NCBI GenBank assembly: GCA_012797975.1
Contig: JAAZOD010000019.1
Coordinates: forward strand, 1-50,972
Direction of reading: 5' to 3'
Length of the DNA: 50,972 bases
Origin: Pelolinea sp.
GTDB lineage: Bacteria; Chloroflexota; Anaerolineae; Anaerolineales; Anaerolineaceae
This document shows positions 16,379 to 25,176 of this stretch, piece after piece. The position numbers were made by a program, and so were the translations under genes. Under the pieces are notes generated by a model. The model did no database searches. It worked only from the letters and a program-made list of their open reading frames with translations, and had not been told where the DNA came from. Numbering within the stretch: position 1 is the first letter of the stretch; the number at the start of each line of letters is the position of its first letter.

Positions 16379-17884
16379 ATGGCAGAGTATATCGCTTCCA
16401 TCGATCAGGGTACCACCAGCACACGCTGCATGATTTTTAATGGAAAAGGTGAAGTGATGGGCAGTCATCAACTGGAACATATCCAGATCTATCCACAGCC
16501 GGGTTGGGTGGAACATAACCCGAATGAGATCTGGGCGCGCACTCAGGATGTGATCACCGAAGCCATGCGCAATGCTGGTGCCCGTGCCGGGGATATTGCT
16601 GCCATCGGGGTTACCAATCAACGGGAGACCACCCTGATGTGGGATAAGACTACCGGCAAGATCCTGTACAATGCCATTGTCTGGCAGGATACCCGCACCG
16701 ATAAGATCATCCAGGAATTGGCTAAAGAGGGCGGGCAAAATCGTTTTCAGCAAAAAGTGGGACTGCCGCTGGCCACTTATTTTTCGGGCCCCAAGATCAA
16801 GTGGCTCCTGGAAAACGTGGAGGGAGCGCAGGAAGCCGCACAGGCAGGCAGAGCGATCTTCGGCAATATGGATACCTGGTTGATCTGGAATTTGACCGGA
16901 GGGGTGAATGGAGGAGTGCATGTCACCGATGTGACCAATGCCAGCCGTACCATGTTGATGGATCTGAAAACTTTGCAGTGGGATCAGGAGATCTGCCAGA
17001 TCATGGGCATTCCCCTGCAAATGCTGCCTGAGATTCATCCATCTTCCCATGTCTATGGTCACACCAAAGCGGATGGCCCGTTTGGAGGTGTCATCCCGGT
17101 GGCAGGTGACCTGGGCGACCAGCAGGCCGCCACGGTGGGGCAGGCCTGCTTTGATGTGGGAGAAGCCAAGAATACCTATGGGACGGGCTGTTTTATGCTT
17201 CTCAATACCGGTCATGAGCTGGTGTTTTCCAAGAATGGTCTGTTGACCACCCTATGCTACCAGTTTAAGAACGAAAAGCCGGTCTATGCTTTGGAAGGTT
17301 CCATCGCCGTCACCGGTGCGCTGGTGCAGTGGTTGCGCGACAACCTGAAGATGATCAGCAGCGCGGCCGAAATCGAAGACTTGGCGAAGACGGTGGATGA
17401 CAACGGTGGCATGTATCTCGTTCCGGCTTTTTCGGGTTTGTTTGCTCCCTATTGGCGTTCTGATGCGCGCGGTGTCATCGTTGGTTTGACACGGTATGTT
17501 AACCGCGGGCATTTTGCGCGGGCCGCACTGGAGGCCACCGCTTTTCAGACGCGCGAAGTACTGGAAGCCATGAAAGCGGATTCCAATGTGGATCTGCTGG
17601 TGCTCAAGGTGGATGGCGGCATGGTGGCGAACGACCTGCTCATGCAGATCCAGGCCGATGTGCTGCAGGTGCCGGTCATCCGACCCAAGGTGGCGGAGAC
17701 CACCGCACTGGGTGCGGCTTATGCGGCCGGTTACGCGGTCGACTTCTGGAAAGATCTTCAGGAAATGCGCAGCAACTGGAAAAAGGACAAGGTTTGGGCT
17801 CCTAAGCCGTTAAGCGAGTTACATAAAGAAAAATACAATGAATGGAAAAAGGCGGTCACACGCACGTTTGATTGGATAGCATAG
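16379..17884 (+). CDS. glpK: glycerol kinase
   Basis: 501 residues, the normal FGGY-family glycerol kinase length, catalysing glycerol + ATP to glycerol-3-phosphate. Diagnostic motifs: [11 protein letters not shown] at the N-terminus (phosphate loop), VTNQRETT and VWQDTRT (glycerol and substrate region), [30 protein letters not shown], and the C-terminal FGGY-type [19 protein letters not shown] lies just upstream of the ATG. It is divergent from the SorC-type regulator and works with the GlpA-like dehydrogenase operon to make dihydroxyacetone phosphate. No glpF facilitator is encoded in the window. Confidence 0.97.
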   Translation: MAEYIASIDQGTTSTRCMIFNGKGEVMGSHQLEHIQIYPQPGWVEHNPNEIWARTQDVITEAMRNAGARAGDIAAIGVTNQRETTLMWDKTTGKILYNAIVWQDTRTDKIIQELAKEGGQNRFQQKVGLPLATYFSGPKIKWLLENVEGAQEAAQAGRAIFGNMDTWLIWNLTGGVNGGVHVTDVTNASRTMLMDLKTLQWDQEICQIMGIPLQMLPEIHPSSHVYGHTKADGPFGGVIPVAGDLGDQQAATVGQACFDVGEAKNTYGTGCFMLLNTGHELVFSKNGLLTTLCYQFKNEKPVYALEGSIAVTGALVQWLRDNLKMISSAAEIEDLAKTVDDNGGMYLVPAFSGLFAPYWRSDARGVIVGLTRYVNRGHFARAALEATAFQTREVLEAMKADSNVDLLVLKVDGGMVANDLLMQIQADVLQVPVIRPKVAETTALGAAYAAGYAVDFWKDLQEMRSNWKKDKVWAPKPLSELHKEKYNEWKKAVTRTFDWIA

Positions 17885-17958
17885 AAAAACGACGATCATC
17901 TGAATAATCACACAATGAAGGATTGATCAATCCCTGAATTCCCTATTTATTAAAGAAC

Positions 17959-17982
17959 AACAGGTTCCTGCAGGAACCTGTT
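17959..17982. terminator. 24-bp palindrome between convergent genes
   Basis: AACAGGTTCCTG followed directly by CAGGAACCTGTT is a perfect 24-bp palindrome between the convergent ends of glpK and a lipoprotein gene. The U-tracts are weak on both sides (GTTCTTTAATAAAT on the minus strand), so it may be a bidirectional terminator or an mRNA-stabilising stem. Confidence 0.5.
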
Positions 17983-17988
17983 GGAATG

Positions 17989-18447
17989 CTAAAAGTCACA
18001 GTTGATGGTATCGATCTTCCAGCCATCACTTTCTTTTTCCAGATGGACGAAGAAGTAATGGTCTTCAAAGTTATCTTCGATCATGAACATGACCCGGCCA
18101 GCGCTGACATAGGGTGTGTCGAAAGTGATGTAATCGGGAATATTCTGGCCGCATAAGATGGGATCATAGGCCGCCATTTCACTGAAGGATGCTACCGTGC
18201 TATCGATCTCGTCGATCAGTTCCTGGGTGAGATAGCTGCGGTTGGCATACATGCGATCCTTGAGCGGGTCGCGAAAATCCCCGCTTTCCGGGTCCTCAAA
18301 ATAACTCAGGTATTCTGAATAGAAATTTTCTACCACTGCATCCGGCGAACTGAAGTCTGTTCCGTTGGTTGTGCTGGTTTTTGAACTGCACCCGACGCTT
18401 AAAAAGAGAACAGCGATAACAAAAAATACTAAAACCTTCTTTTTCAT
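17989..18447 (-). CDS. small lipoprotein, possibly DUF3828-like
   Basis: 152 residues. The signal peptide ends LSVGC (Cys20), so the protein is predicted to be a lipoprotein outside the cytoplasmic membrane. The mature part begins with a short Ser/Thr linker and then SSPDAVVENFYSEYLSYFED, typical of NTF2-like/DUF3828 domains that start with an amphipathic helix. The end (FFVHLEKESDGWKIDTINC) is the typical last strand of that fold. Two other Cys (GQNIP-adjacent Cys and the penultimate-region Cys) could pair. Function unknown. Confidence 0.75.
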   Translation of the reverse strand: MKKKVLVFFVIAVLFLSVGCSSKTSTTNGTDFSSPDAVVENFYSEYLSYFEDPESGDFRDPLKDRMYANRSYLTQELIDEIDSTVASFSEMAAYDPILCGQNIPDYITFDTPYVSAGRVMFMIEDNFEDHYFFVHLEKESDGWKIDTINCDF

Positions 18448-18612
18448 ACGTTACTCCTAAATGGTATTTGCAGGGGTGTATGATAAACCTGAATGGCTTT
18501 TAAATGGTTATTGGTCGAATAATTTAATGTTAATGAACCGCTGATGAAGAAAACTGATTTGGTGTCGGTACAATGGGTGGTGAAAAAGAATGAAACTCTC
18601 AGGAGGTTAACG

Positions 18613-19122
18613 ATGACTACCTTATCGGCTTACCGTAAAATGAAGGACGAGTTCTATGCCAACGATCCGCAAAGCCCACTGACCGCCGAACAGAAAAAAA
18701 CGTTTACCGGCTTGCAGTATTATCCCGAAAATACCGATTTGATATTTCATCTCCCCATCGATGAATTTGAAAAAAAAGAGATGGTTCCCATCCAAACCTC
18801 AAAAGGAGATATCCGATCCTACGAACGCTATGGCAAAATCACATTCCCAGTAGAAGGAGTAACTGTATCGTTGACCGTTTATCAAACGGATTCCGGTTTT
18901 TTCCTTCCTTTTGTTGATCAAAATGCGGGAAGGGAAACCTATCCGGCAGGCAGGTATCTGGAATTGGAGCAGGAAGCCGGTGGAAGCTGCTTGGTCGACT
19001 TCAATATGGCCTACAACCCTTACTGTGCCTATAACGATCGCTGGTCCTGCCCGCTCACGCCGGCTGAAAATCGCTTGAAAGTTGCCATTCGAGCAGGAGA
19101 GAAAATCTTTTCATTTCATTAA
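18613..19122 (+). CDS. DUF1684 family protein
   Basis: 169 residues, cytoplasmic, no signal peptide. Hallmarks of DUF1684 are present: FYANDPQSPLTAEQKKTFTG near the start, the central VSLTVYQ and FLPFVDQNAGRETYPAGRYLEL, and the C-terminal VDFNMAYNPYCAYNDRWSCP. The start at 18613 is fixed by AGGAGG 6 nt upstream. Some frames extend upstream, but without support. The biochemical role of the family is not established. The gene stands alone, divergent from the lipoprotein gene. Confidence 0.85.
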   Translation: MTTLSAYRKMKDEFYANDPQSPLTAEQKKTFTGLQYYPENTDLIFHLPIDEFEKKEMVPIQTSKGDIRSYERYGKITFPVEGVTVSLTVYQTDSGFFLPFVDQNAGRETYPAGRYLELEQEAGGSCLVDFNMAYNPYCAYNDRWSCPLTPAENRLKVAIRAGEKIFSFH

Positions 19123-19350
19123 AAATCCAGAAGCGTCTCAGACTGCACATCCTGATCTTTTTTGAAAAAAATATGAGCGGATCCCTTTACCTGTGAATAT
19201 AGTAGTAGTATGGAATGTATAACAGATAAAAAAAGACAACCTTGATTTCTTTTTGATTCAAAATGATTCTCTTCCTAAAATCTAGAATGCGGAACTATAA
19301 TTAACCGGTTGATCAATTTTCGCTTTTTCACATAGAATACCGGAGGGATT

Positions 19351-19956
19351 ATGGTTGATTTCATTCAAATGAATTGCCCGTCTTGCGGCGGACAACTGCA
19401 AGCACAGCGAGATATGCAGAAGATGTTCTGTATGCACTGTGGTACCGAATTGATGCTCAAACAGGATGATGCGGGATCATTGATCCCGATCAAGGCACGA
19501 GAGATACAGGCATCCACAAAACTGAAGGAAATCCATTATTCCATGGCAACGATGGACCTGCTGAAATCCCGGATTGCTGAACTGGAAGCACAGATAATGC
19601 AGATCCGTGACACATTCCTTGAATATTACGAAACTATCTATACCTCCGCATGGAATAGAAAATACTTTCGGGATTATGAGAAGGAAAAAAAGTTACCTAT
19701 TATTCTGGAAAACTTATATGCTAATTATTTTGATACGTGGAATGAGTATATCGAGCGCAATATCCCGGGTTATACGACGCCATCTGAGTTGATCGAATTT
19801 TCCCACTTCATTGCACGACCAAAATACAAACAGGATAAATATATAGAAACCGTCCTGACGATCCTTGAACCAGTTGTACCAATGGCTGAAGAATTGAAGA
19901 ACAAGAAGGCGCAGTTAAATGCCATGCTGGAGCAAGCCATTGAGCAGGGTGGTTGA
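19351..19956 (+). CDS. zinc-ribbon plus helical protein, paralog 1
   Basis: 201 residues. An N-terminal zinc ribbon (CPSCGGQL, then CMHCGTEL 17 residues later) is followed by a mostly helical region with heptad-like composition (MDLLKSRIAELEAQIMQI, about 70-90) and conserved blocks YYETIYTSAWN, RDYEKEK, NIPGYTTPSELIEF and PKYKQDKYIETV. The C-terminus is again helical. No signal or membrane segment is present. Two relatives lie at 21771 and 22387. A weak promoter may lie at TATAAT (19296). The function is unknown; a zinc ribbon with a coiled coil suggests a protein- or nucleic-acid-binding adaptor. Confidence 0.8.
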   Translation: MVDFIQMNCPSCGGQLQAQRDMQKMFCMHCGTELMLKQDDAGSLIPIKAREIQASTKLKEIHYSMATMDLLKSRIAELEAQIMQIRDTFLEYYETIYTSAWNRKYFRDYEKEKKLPIILENLYANYFDTWNEYIERNIPGYTTPSELIEFSHFIARPKYKQDKYIETVLTILEPVVPMAEELKNKKAQLNAMLEQAIEQGG

Positions 19957-20070
19957 TCATTTAATGAATAATGTGCTCTTATGGAGTTCTTATTTGATCT
20001 TTGACGTATAGGTGCGTGTTCACTAAACGGATCGCAGGATATTTCCAACCGAGAGCATTCTGAAAATAAC

Positions 20071-20101
20071 AAAAATCCTCGCTTCTTTTGCGAGGATTTT
20101 T
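20071..20101. terminator. bidirectional terminator
   Basis: AAAAATCCTCGC and GCGAGGATTTTT form a perfect 12-bp stem with a 7-nt loop, with A-tract and T-tract built into the arms. It lies between the convergent zinc-ribbon gene (ends 19956) and slipin gene (ends 20120) and can terminate both. Confidence 0.85.
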
Positions 20102-20119
20102 ATTTGCGAAGATGTTTGA

Positions 20120-20968
20120 TTATTCTCGACCCTTGATAAAATCCTTCAACAACGAAGTGAATTCCATGGGGAAGATGTACTTGGTGGAAGGAGCTGCTCC
20201 AAGATCTTTCAACGTGTCAAAGTATTTCAATGTGATGGTCTTGGAATCAATACCTTTGGCAGCATTATAGATATTCTCCAATGCCTGCGCATACCCTTCC
20301 GCGTTCAATACCTGCGCCTGGCGGGTACCTTCTGCTTGCAGAATGGCAGCTTGTTTCTGCCCTTCTGCCACGTTGATGGCTGCCTCACGGGTACCCTGTG
20401 ATTCGGTTACCACAGCGCGGCGGTTGCGCTCTGCAGAAAGCTGCCGGTTCATGGCTTCCTGTACATCGTGCGGCGGGATGATCTCACGAATTTCCACGTT
20501 GGTGACTTTGACGCCCCACCGCTCGGTTACCTCATCCAGCCGGGTGCGCAGTGCGTTGTTGATCTGCTCACGTTCTGAAAGCACACTGTCGAGCATGATG
20601 CTGCCGATCACCGAACGCAGGGTGGTGGTGGCAATGCCCTGAGCTGCCAGTGCGAAGTTGCCCACCTGCAAAACGGTCTTGGTGGGTTCGACCACTTTAT
20701 AGAACCAAAGAAAGTCGATAGAAATGGGCGCGTTGTCTTTGGTGATGGATGTTTGAGCGGGGATCTCGCGCACCTGTTCGCGTAGATCGACTGTGACCGC
20801 GCGGTCAATGACCGGGATGAGCAATACCAGACCTGGTCCGCGTTCACCAACGCAACGACCAAGCCGGAAGACGACCAGCCGCTGGTATTCAGCTACCACG
20901 CGGATGGATGTCGCCAGCAGGATGATCACCAGAAAGGCGACCAAAGCGATTAGAATAGTGACAACCAT
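20120..20968 (-). CDS. SPFH/Band 7 slipin (stomatin-like)
   Basis: 282 residues. One N-terminal transmembrane segment (about 2-22) is followed by an SPFH domain: YQRLVVFRLGRCVGERGPGLV, IPVIDRAVTVDLREQV, DNAPISIDFLWFYKV, LRSVIGSIMLDSVLSER. Then comes the long coiled-coil-forming Ala/Glu-rich helix (NRRAVVTESQGTREAAINVAE and on). The family forms oligomers that organise membrane microdomains. Bacterial slipins are typically paired with NfeD, which is encoded 29 nt upstream in the same direction. GGAGG precedes the ATG. Confidence 0.93.
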   Translation of the reverse strand: MVVTILIALVAFLVIILLATSIRVVAEYQRLVVFRLGRCVGERGPGLVLLIPVIDRAVTVDLREQVREIPAQTSITKDNAPISIDFLWFYKVVEPTKTVLQVGNFALAAQGIATTTLRSVIGSIMLDSVLSEREQINNALRTRLDEVTERWGVKVTNVEIREIIPPHDVQEAMNRQLSAERNRRAVVTESQGTREAAINVAEGQKQAAILQAEGTRQAQVLNAEGYAQALENIYNAAKGIDSKTITLKYFDTLKDLGAAPSTKYIFPMEFTSLLKDFIKGRE

Positions 20969-20997
20969 AGTACCTCCATTCGATTTTTGGACATTGC

Positions 20998-21609
20998 TTA
21001 CTTTTTCTGCTTCTTATATTCTGGCAGACCCACTTTCAATACCAACCCATCCCGCTTCAGCACGATGACCGCACTGCCCTTCGGAATGCGGCTGTCAGAA
21101 ATGGCGGACCAGTTTTCCCCGTCTACATAAGCACTGCCGCTGGCTGCAATATCGGTGATCGCTTTGCCGGTTAATCCGACCACGTGGTCCGGGTCGCTGG
21201 TTGGCTTCAGACGAAATACTCTGCTGGTGTTACGCCCAACGATCCAGATGAAAATTCCCATGGCAATGGATAGAAAGAATGCCAGCAATCCATCCATGGC
21301 GAGCAATTTGCCGTTGCCTTGGTAGACGAACAGCAGACCGGTGATCACACAAAGAATGGATGCCATCAGAAAATACCATTTCCAGGCACGTCGTAGAGAA
21401 ACGATTACCAGCATCACCCCAACCAGCAGAAGAACGATTGCCCAGGCATTGACCGCCATATTCGCAATGGAATAACCCACCAGAAATAACAGGCCCAAAG
21501 CCAGGACTTCCAGAATGCCTGTACCGGGGGTGAGCAGTGCAAAAATGACCATGAAGAACGCGGCTGCCAGCACCACATACGCAACGTTGGGATCTAATAG
21601 AAATTCCAT
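20998..21609 (-). CDS. NfeD-like membrane protein
   Basis: 203 residues. Four or five hydrophobic segments occupy the first 135 residues, including the family-typical LLTPGTGILEVLALGLL, and a C-terminal beta-barrel (OB-fold) domain contains VVGLTGKAITDIAASGSAYVDGE. It has no N-terminal ClpP-class protease domain, so this is the short NfeD form. The ATG at 21609 is chosen because GGAGG lies 5 nt before it; an upstream TTG would place that ribosome binding site inside the gene. It is the first gene of a two-gene operon with the slipin and probably anchors or regulates the slipin oligomer in the membrane. Confidence 0.9.
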   Translation of the reverse strand: MEFLLDPNVAYVVLAAAFFMVIFALLTPGTGILEVLALGLLFLVGYSIANMAVNAWAIVLLLVGVMLVIVSLRRAWKWYFLMASILCVITGLLFVYQGNGKLLAMDGLLAFFLSIAMGIFIWIVGRNTSRVFRLKPTSDPDHVVGLTGKAITDIAASGSAYVDGENWSAISDSRIPKGSAVIVLKRDGLVLKVGLPEYKKQKK

Positions 21610-21770
21610 CCAATCCTCCAATTTCTAATTGTATTATCGTTCAATTTGGATGGGGAATCAATAAGCGTTGTGTCTATATTTTGTTCTCGGGTTGTGGTTC
21701 TAAAATTTCCAAATTCTATAATAGAATTATGGAGGTTCATTTTGTCTATCATGATTCCAAGGAGAAAATC

Positions 21771-22358
21771 ATGAGCGATCTCATTGCTCTGAATTGTCCA
21801 TCTTGTGGGGGCCAGCTTCACATCCAGAACAATCTGCAGAAATGTTTTTGCGCTCATTGCGGTGCGGAATTGTTGCTTAACCACAATGACCAGGGCATGT
21901 TGATCCCGGTTCAGGCCCGTGATCTGCAGGCGTCGGCGAAATTGAAAGAGATGCAGTTTTCTCTTGCCGCAATGGATCTCTTGAAAGCCGAGATTGCGGA
22001 ATTGGAGGCAAAGTTCGCTGCGATTCGGAATAATTTCCTTACCAATATCATTACCATACGCGGTGCCAAATGTTTCAAAGAGTATGAGAAAGAAAATCAA
22101 ATCATCCCCGGCATTAATCGATTTTGTACTTTGAATTGGGATCACTGGTTCGACCCGCAGTGGAATATCCCCGGATATACTTCAGTGGATGATTTTCTGA
22201 CTCTTTACCATTTTCTTCAACAACCAAAATACCAAAGAGAGAAATATTTGCTTCCTTTTCTGATAAGTTTTGAGCCATTGCCTGGTCTTGCGCAAGAATT
22301 GAAGGCAAAAAAAATGCAATTGACCACGATACGTGACCAGGCGATTAATAACCAATGA
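21771..22358 (+). CDS. zinc-ribbon plus helical protein, paralog 2
   Basis: 195 residues with the same layout as the gene at 19351: CPSCGGQLH then CAHCGAELL, the block LIPVQARDLQASAKLKEMQFS, the helix LLKAEIAELEAKFAAI, then EYEKENQ, NIPGYTSVDDFLTLYHF, PKYQREKY and a helical C-terminus. The ATG at 21771 has AAGGAG close upstream and is preferred over an upstream in-frame ATG. A TATAAT at 21717 may be its -10. The broken third copy follows 28 nt downstream. It is divergent from nfeD. Function unknown. Confidence 0.8.
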   Translation: MSDLIALNCPSCGGQLHIQNNLQKCFCAHCGAELLLNHNDQGMLIPVQARDLQASAKLKEMQFSLAAMDLLKAEIAELEAKFAAIRNNFLTNIITIRGAKCFKEYEKENQIIPGINRFCTLNWDHWFDPQWNIPGYTSVDDFLTLYHFLQQPKYQREKYLLPFLISFEPLPGLAQELKAKKMQLTTIRDQAINNQ

Positions 22359-22386
22359 ATAAACCTTAAAGCAAAGGGAGGGAACC

Positions 22387-22986
22387 ATGGCGGAGTTTAT
22401 CAACATGCCCTGCCCATCCTGTGGGGGACAATTACAGGTAAGGAAAGACATGCAAAAGTATTTTTGCATGTACTGTGGTTCGGAATTGGTGCTCCGACAA
22501 GACAGCGAAGGGGTTTTTCAGCACCATGCAGACGCGTGACCTGCAGGCCTCGGCAAAGCTGAAAGAAATTCAATTTTCTGTAACGGCCATGGAGCTTTTA
22601 AAAAGCCAGGTGGAGGAAGTGGAAGGGAAGATCAAAGCCATTCGAACCACTCTCCTTGAATACTATAATACGATCTATACGAGGGCTTTAAATTACCGGT
22701 ATTTCTCAGATTATGAAAAAGAAAAGCGATTGCCGGTAAGTTTATGCAATACTTTTGCGAGCAACTAGGATAATTGGCCCACCTATCTTCAGCGCAATAC
22801 CCCGGCTATACTTCGGCTGAGGAATTGATGGAATTCTATCAATTCGTTCAGCAGCCTCGCTATAAAGGGGACAAATATCTGACCACCGTTATCAGCATTC
22901 TCGAACCGCTGCCCCCACTGGTTGAACAATGGCGACAGAAAAAAGGGCAGTTGAATCGCATGCTCGAGCAGGCCATTAATCAGTAA
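22387..22986 (+). pseudogene. zinc-ribbon plus helical protein, paralog 3, broken
   Basis: The frame begins well (ATG after GGGAGGGAACC; CPSCGGQL, CMYCGSEL). The reading then shifts at the run GGGGTTTTTC near 22509, where one extra base moves the matching sequence (MQTRDLQASAKLKE) into another frame. A TAG at about 22767 interrupts the region equal to NYFDTW of paralog 1. A missing base near 22801 (ACCCCGGC) moves the end (GYTSAEELMEFYQF to the C-terminus) into a third frame. With three lesions relative to two intact relatives, it is most simply a decaying duplicate; sequencing error in homopolymers could explain the two frameshifts but not the stop. Confidence 0.75.
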
Positions 22987-22999
22987 ATTGGATTTCAAT

Positions 23000-23914
23000 T
23001 CATTCTTTTACACGGGAGAGCGGATGGGTTTTGAAAAATTCCCATAGCACCTGCGTCGCGTCGATAGCGGTGCTGGCATTGCCCACCAACCAGCGCGGCA
23101 GACGTTTCCCGACCGGCCAGGCATGTTCGCCGCCCTCGATCGTATACAGCACCACATCGGCTTTTCCAGGGTAATGGGTGGAATGCACGTTGTCGTTTAT
23201 TTCCCGCCCCACAGGGTTCGGATTGCAGCCGTTCTTGAGCGCAAAGTTCTTCATGAATGCAGGAATGGAGGGGAAGGGATAGTCAAAACGCTCGGAAGAA
23301 CCCCCATGGTACGCTACCAGTTTATCCGCGGTTCCATGGATGGCGATCAATGCAACCGGGCGGGCCGGCTGGCAACTTTCCAGAGGGTAGAAATAGGCGC
23401 CCACCACGCTGCCAACCGCAGCGATGCGTTCTGAAAGGGTGCAGGCCAGCGCCACGGACATGCCGCCGCCATTCGACAATCCATTCGCATAGATACGAGA
23501 GGGGTCGATGTTGAAGCGGCTTTCTAGGTGGTCGATCAGATCGGAAATAAAGAGGATATCCTGTGTGGGATTCCGCGAGGGATCCTTGTAATTGTAGAGC
23601 TGCCAGGCAGCGGGTATCCCGCCTCCCCGTGGATACACCACCAGAAACCCCTCTTTTTCTGCCAATCTGTTCCAGCCACTCTTGCGCATCTGCCGGGCGG
23701 GGTAATCTTTGAAGCCATGCAAGCTGATCACCAGAGGGGTGGGCTTTTGCGGGTTGTAGGAACGGGGCACATACAGCAAATAACTGCGTTTCTTTCCATT
23801 TGAAATGATGCTCCCGCTTGACCTTCGAAAGAATGAACCTCCGTTGATCGGTGCAAAATAGATCAGCAGCAAAAAAATGACGACCGCGGTTAGGATCCCA
23901 AAAGAAATTCTCAT
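23000..23914 (-). CDS. PHB-depolymerase/feruloyl-esterase-like hydrolase, copy 1
   Basis: About 304 residues. An N-terminal hydrophobic segment (ISFGILTAVVIFLLLIYF) is a signal anchor, so the alpha/beta-hydrolase domain is outside. Motifs: VISLHGF (oxyanion strand), GLSNGGGMS (nucleophile Ser), AIHGTADKLV (Asp) and GGEHAWP (His), giving a complete Ser-Asp-His triad. It belongs to the esterase PHB/LpqC group, whose members cleave feruloyl, acetyl or polyester bonds. The start is uncertain between ATG 23914 and TTG 23950. A second copy follows immediately upstream on the same strand (24072-24977). Confidence 0.82.
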   Translation of the reverse strand: MRISFGILTAVVIFLLLIYFAPINGGSFFRRSSGSIISNGKKRSYLLYVPRSYNPQKPTPLVISLHGFKDYPARQMRKSGWNRLAEKEGFLVVYPRGGGIPAAWQLYNYKDPSRNPTQDILFISDLIDHLESRFNIDPSRIYANGLSNGGGMSVALACTLSERIAAVGSVVGAYFYPLESCQPARPVALIAIHGTADKLVAYHGGSSERFDYPFPSIPAFMKNFALKNGCNPNPVGREINDNVHSTHYPGKADVVLYTIEGGEHAWPVGKRLPRWLVGNASTAIDATQVLWEFFKTHPLSRVKE

Positions 23915-24071
23915 TTTCTTGATCAAGCTTTCCAATCGAACCTGTTTCAAAAAGCAGGCAGGGTGAATTGGGTCAATTATAAGGGGTTGAAGATTATTAT
24001 GGCCGGATCAAGAAGAAATTAATGAATTTCTTGTATTTGGAAAACGATGTGCGGGGCTATCGCCGTTTTCC

Positions 24072-24977
24072 TTATCTCTCCGTCCTGTGCATCTGATAAA
24101 AATCCCACAGGATGCGTGTGGCGTCGATCTCATGGTTGGTCTCACCTACCAGAAAGTGTGGCATGCGTTTTCCTCCGGGCCAGGTGTGCCCGCCGCCAAG
24201 GATGGTGTACAGGATCACCTCCGCCTCGTTGGAACAGCCGGTATAGGTTATGGAATGTACACGTTGGCTGATCAGTTGCTTGTGAGGGAGCGGGCCGCAG
24301 CCATTTTGTTCTGCGATTTGCCGGATGAACTCGGGCAGATTGGGGAAAGGATAAGGAACATGGGTAGAAGGACCGCCGTGATAGGGCACAATGGGATCTG
24401 CAGTACCATGGAAAGCCAGCATAGGAACAGGGTGACCTGGCTGGCAGGCGGCCAGCGGGTAGCCATAGGCGCCCGCCACACAGCCCACCGCTGCAATTCG
24501 TTCGGGCAGAGCGCAAGCAAGGGCATGCGCCATTCCTCCCCCGTTGGAAAGTCCGTTTGCATAGATGCGGGATGGATCGAGATTGAAATGTTTTTCCAGG
24601 TGGTCGATCAGGTCAGAAATATAGCGGATATCAGCGGTTGGGTTGACTTCAGAACAATTGGAATCATAGAGTTGCCAACGTAGCGGCAAATGGGTGCCCA
24701 TCGGGTAAACGACGAGAATGCCTTGTTCATCGGCCAGTTTGTTCCATCCGCTCATATGCATGTGATGAGCCGGCCAATCCCCGAAACCGTGCATGCTGAT
24801 TACGAGAGGAGTGGGAATGGCAGGATTGTAGGATTTTGGAACATACAGGATAAAGCGCCTTTTTCTTCCACTGGAGGTTATTTTTCCATTGGAATGATAC
24901 GTCATCAGCCAATAGGTTAAAAACAAAGCACCAAGTACCGTAATCAATCCGAGAGGGATAAAGAAAAAGACTTTCAT
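24072..24977 (-). CDS. PHB-depolymerase/feruloyl-esterase-like hydrolase, copy 2
   Basis: 301 residues, clearly a paralog of the 23000-23914 gene. It has an N-terminal membrane anchor (FFFIPLGLITVLGALFLTYWL), then RFILYVPKSYNP, VISMHGFGDWP, the nucleophile elbow GLSNGGGMAHA, AFHGTADPIVPYHGG and GGGHTWPGG, so the triad is complete. Extra Cys (SNCSEV, ALACAL, AACQPG, NGCG, TGCSNE) suggest extracellular disulfides. AAGGA lies 9 nt before the ATG. It most likely acts at the cell surface on esterified plant polysaccharide or polyester fragments; substrate not predictable. Tandem duplication is the simplest origin. Confidence 0.85.
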   Translation of the reverse strand: MKVFFFIPLGLITVLGALFLTYWLMTYHSNGKITSSGRKRRFILYVPKSYNPAIPTPLVISMHGFGDWPAHHMHMSGWNKLADEQGILVVYPMGTHLPLRWQLYDSNCSEVNPTADIRYISDLIDHLEKHFNLDPSRIYANGLSNGGGMAHALACALPERIAAVGCVAGAYGYPLAACQPGHPVPMLAFHGTADPIVPYHGGPSTHVPYPFPNLPEFIRQIAEQNGCGPLPHKQLISQRVHSITYTGCSNEAEVILYTILGGGHTWPGGKRMPHFLVGETNHEIDATRILWDFYQMHRTER

Positions 24978-25115
24978 GGATGTTTTCCTTCAGAGAAAAA
25001 GTGCAGACTGGGCACAACCGAAGATCGATGGAAAACCTGGTCTGCACTAAGGGCAGCTTATTCATTGATGCTTTCATCCATTATAGCGGATGGAAGATTG
25101 CCTCGGTTTTGGCAG

Positions 25116-25150
25116 AAAAAGGGAGAAGCAGGTTTTTGCCTCTCCCTTTT
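25116..25150 (-). terminator. intrinsic terminator of the paired lipoprotein genes
   Basis: On the minus strand the arms AAAAGGGAGAGGCA and TGCTTCTCCCTTTTT pair (one position imperfect) around a short A/C loop and end in TTTTT. It lies 27 nt after the stop of the lipoprotein gene at 25177. Confidence 0.75.
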
Positions 25151-25176
25151 CTAATGTTCAATTTTCTTGAATCGCT

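Noticed and set aside
16340-17215. 291-residue minus-strand ORF
   Set aside because: Antisense to glpK, a clear glycerol kinase across its full length.
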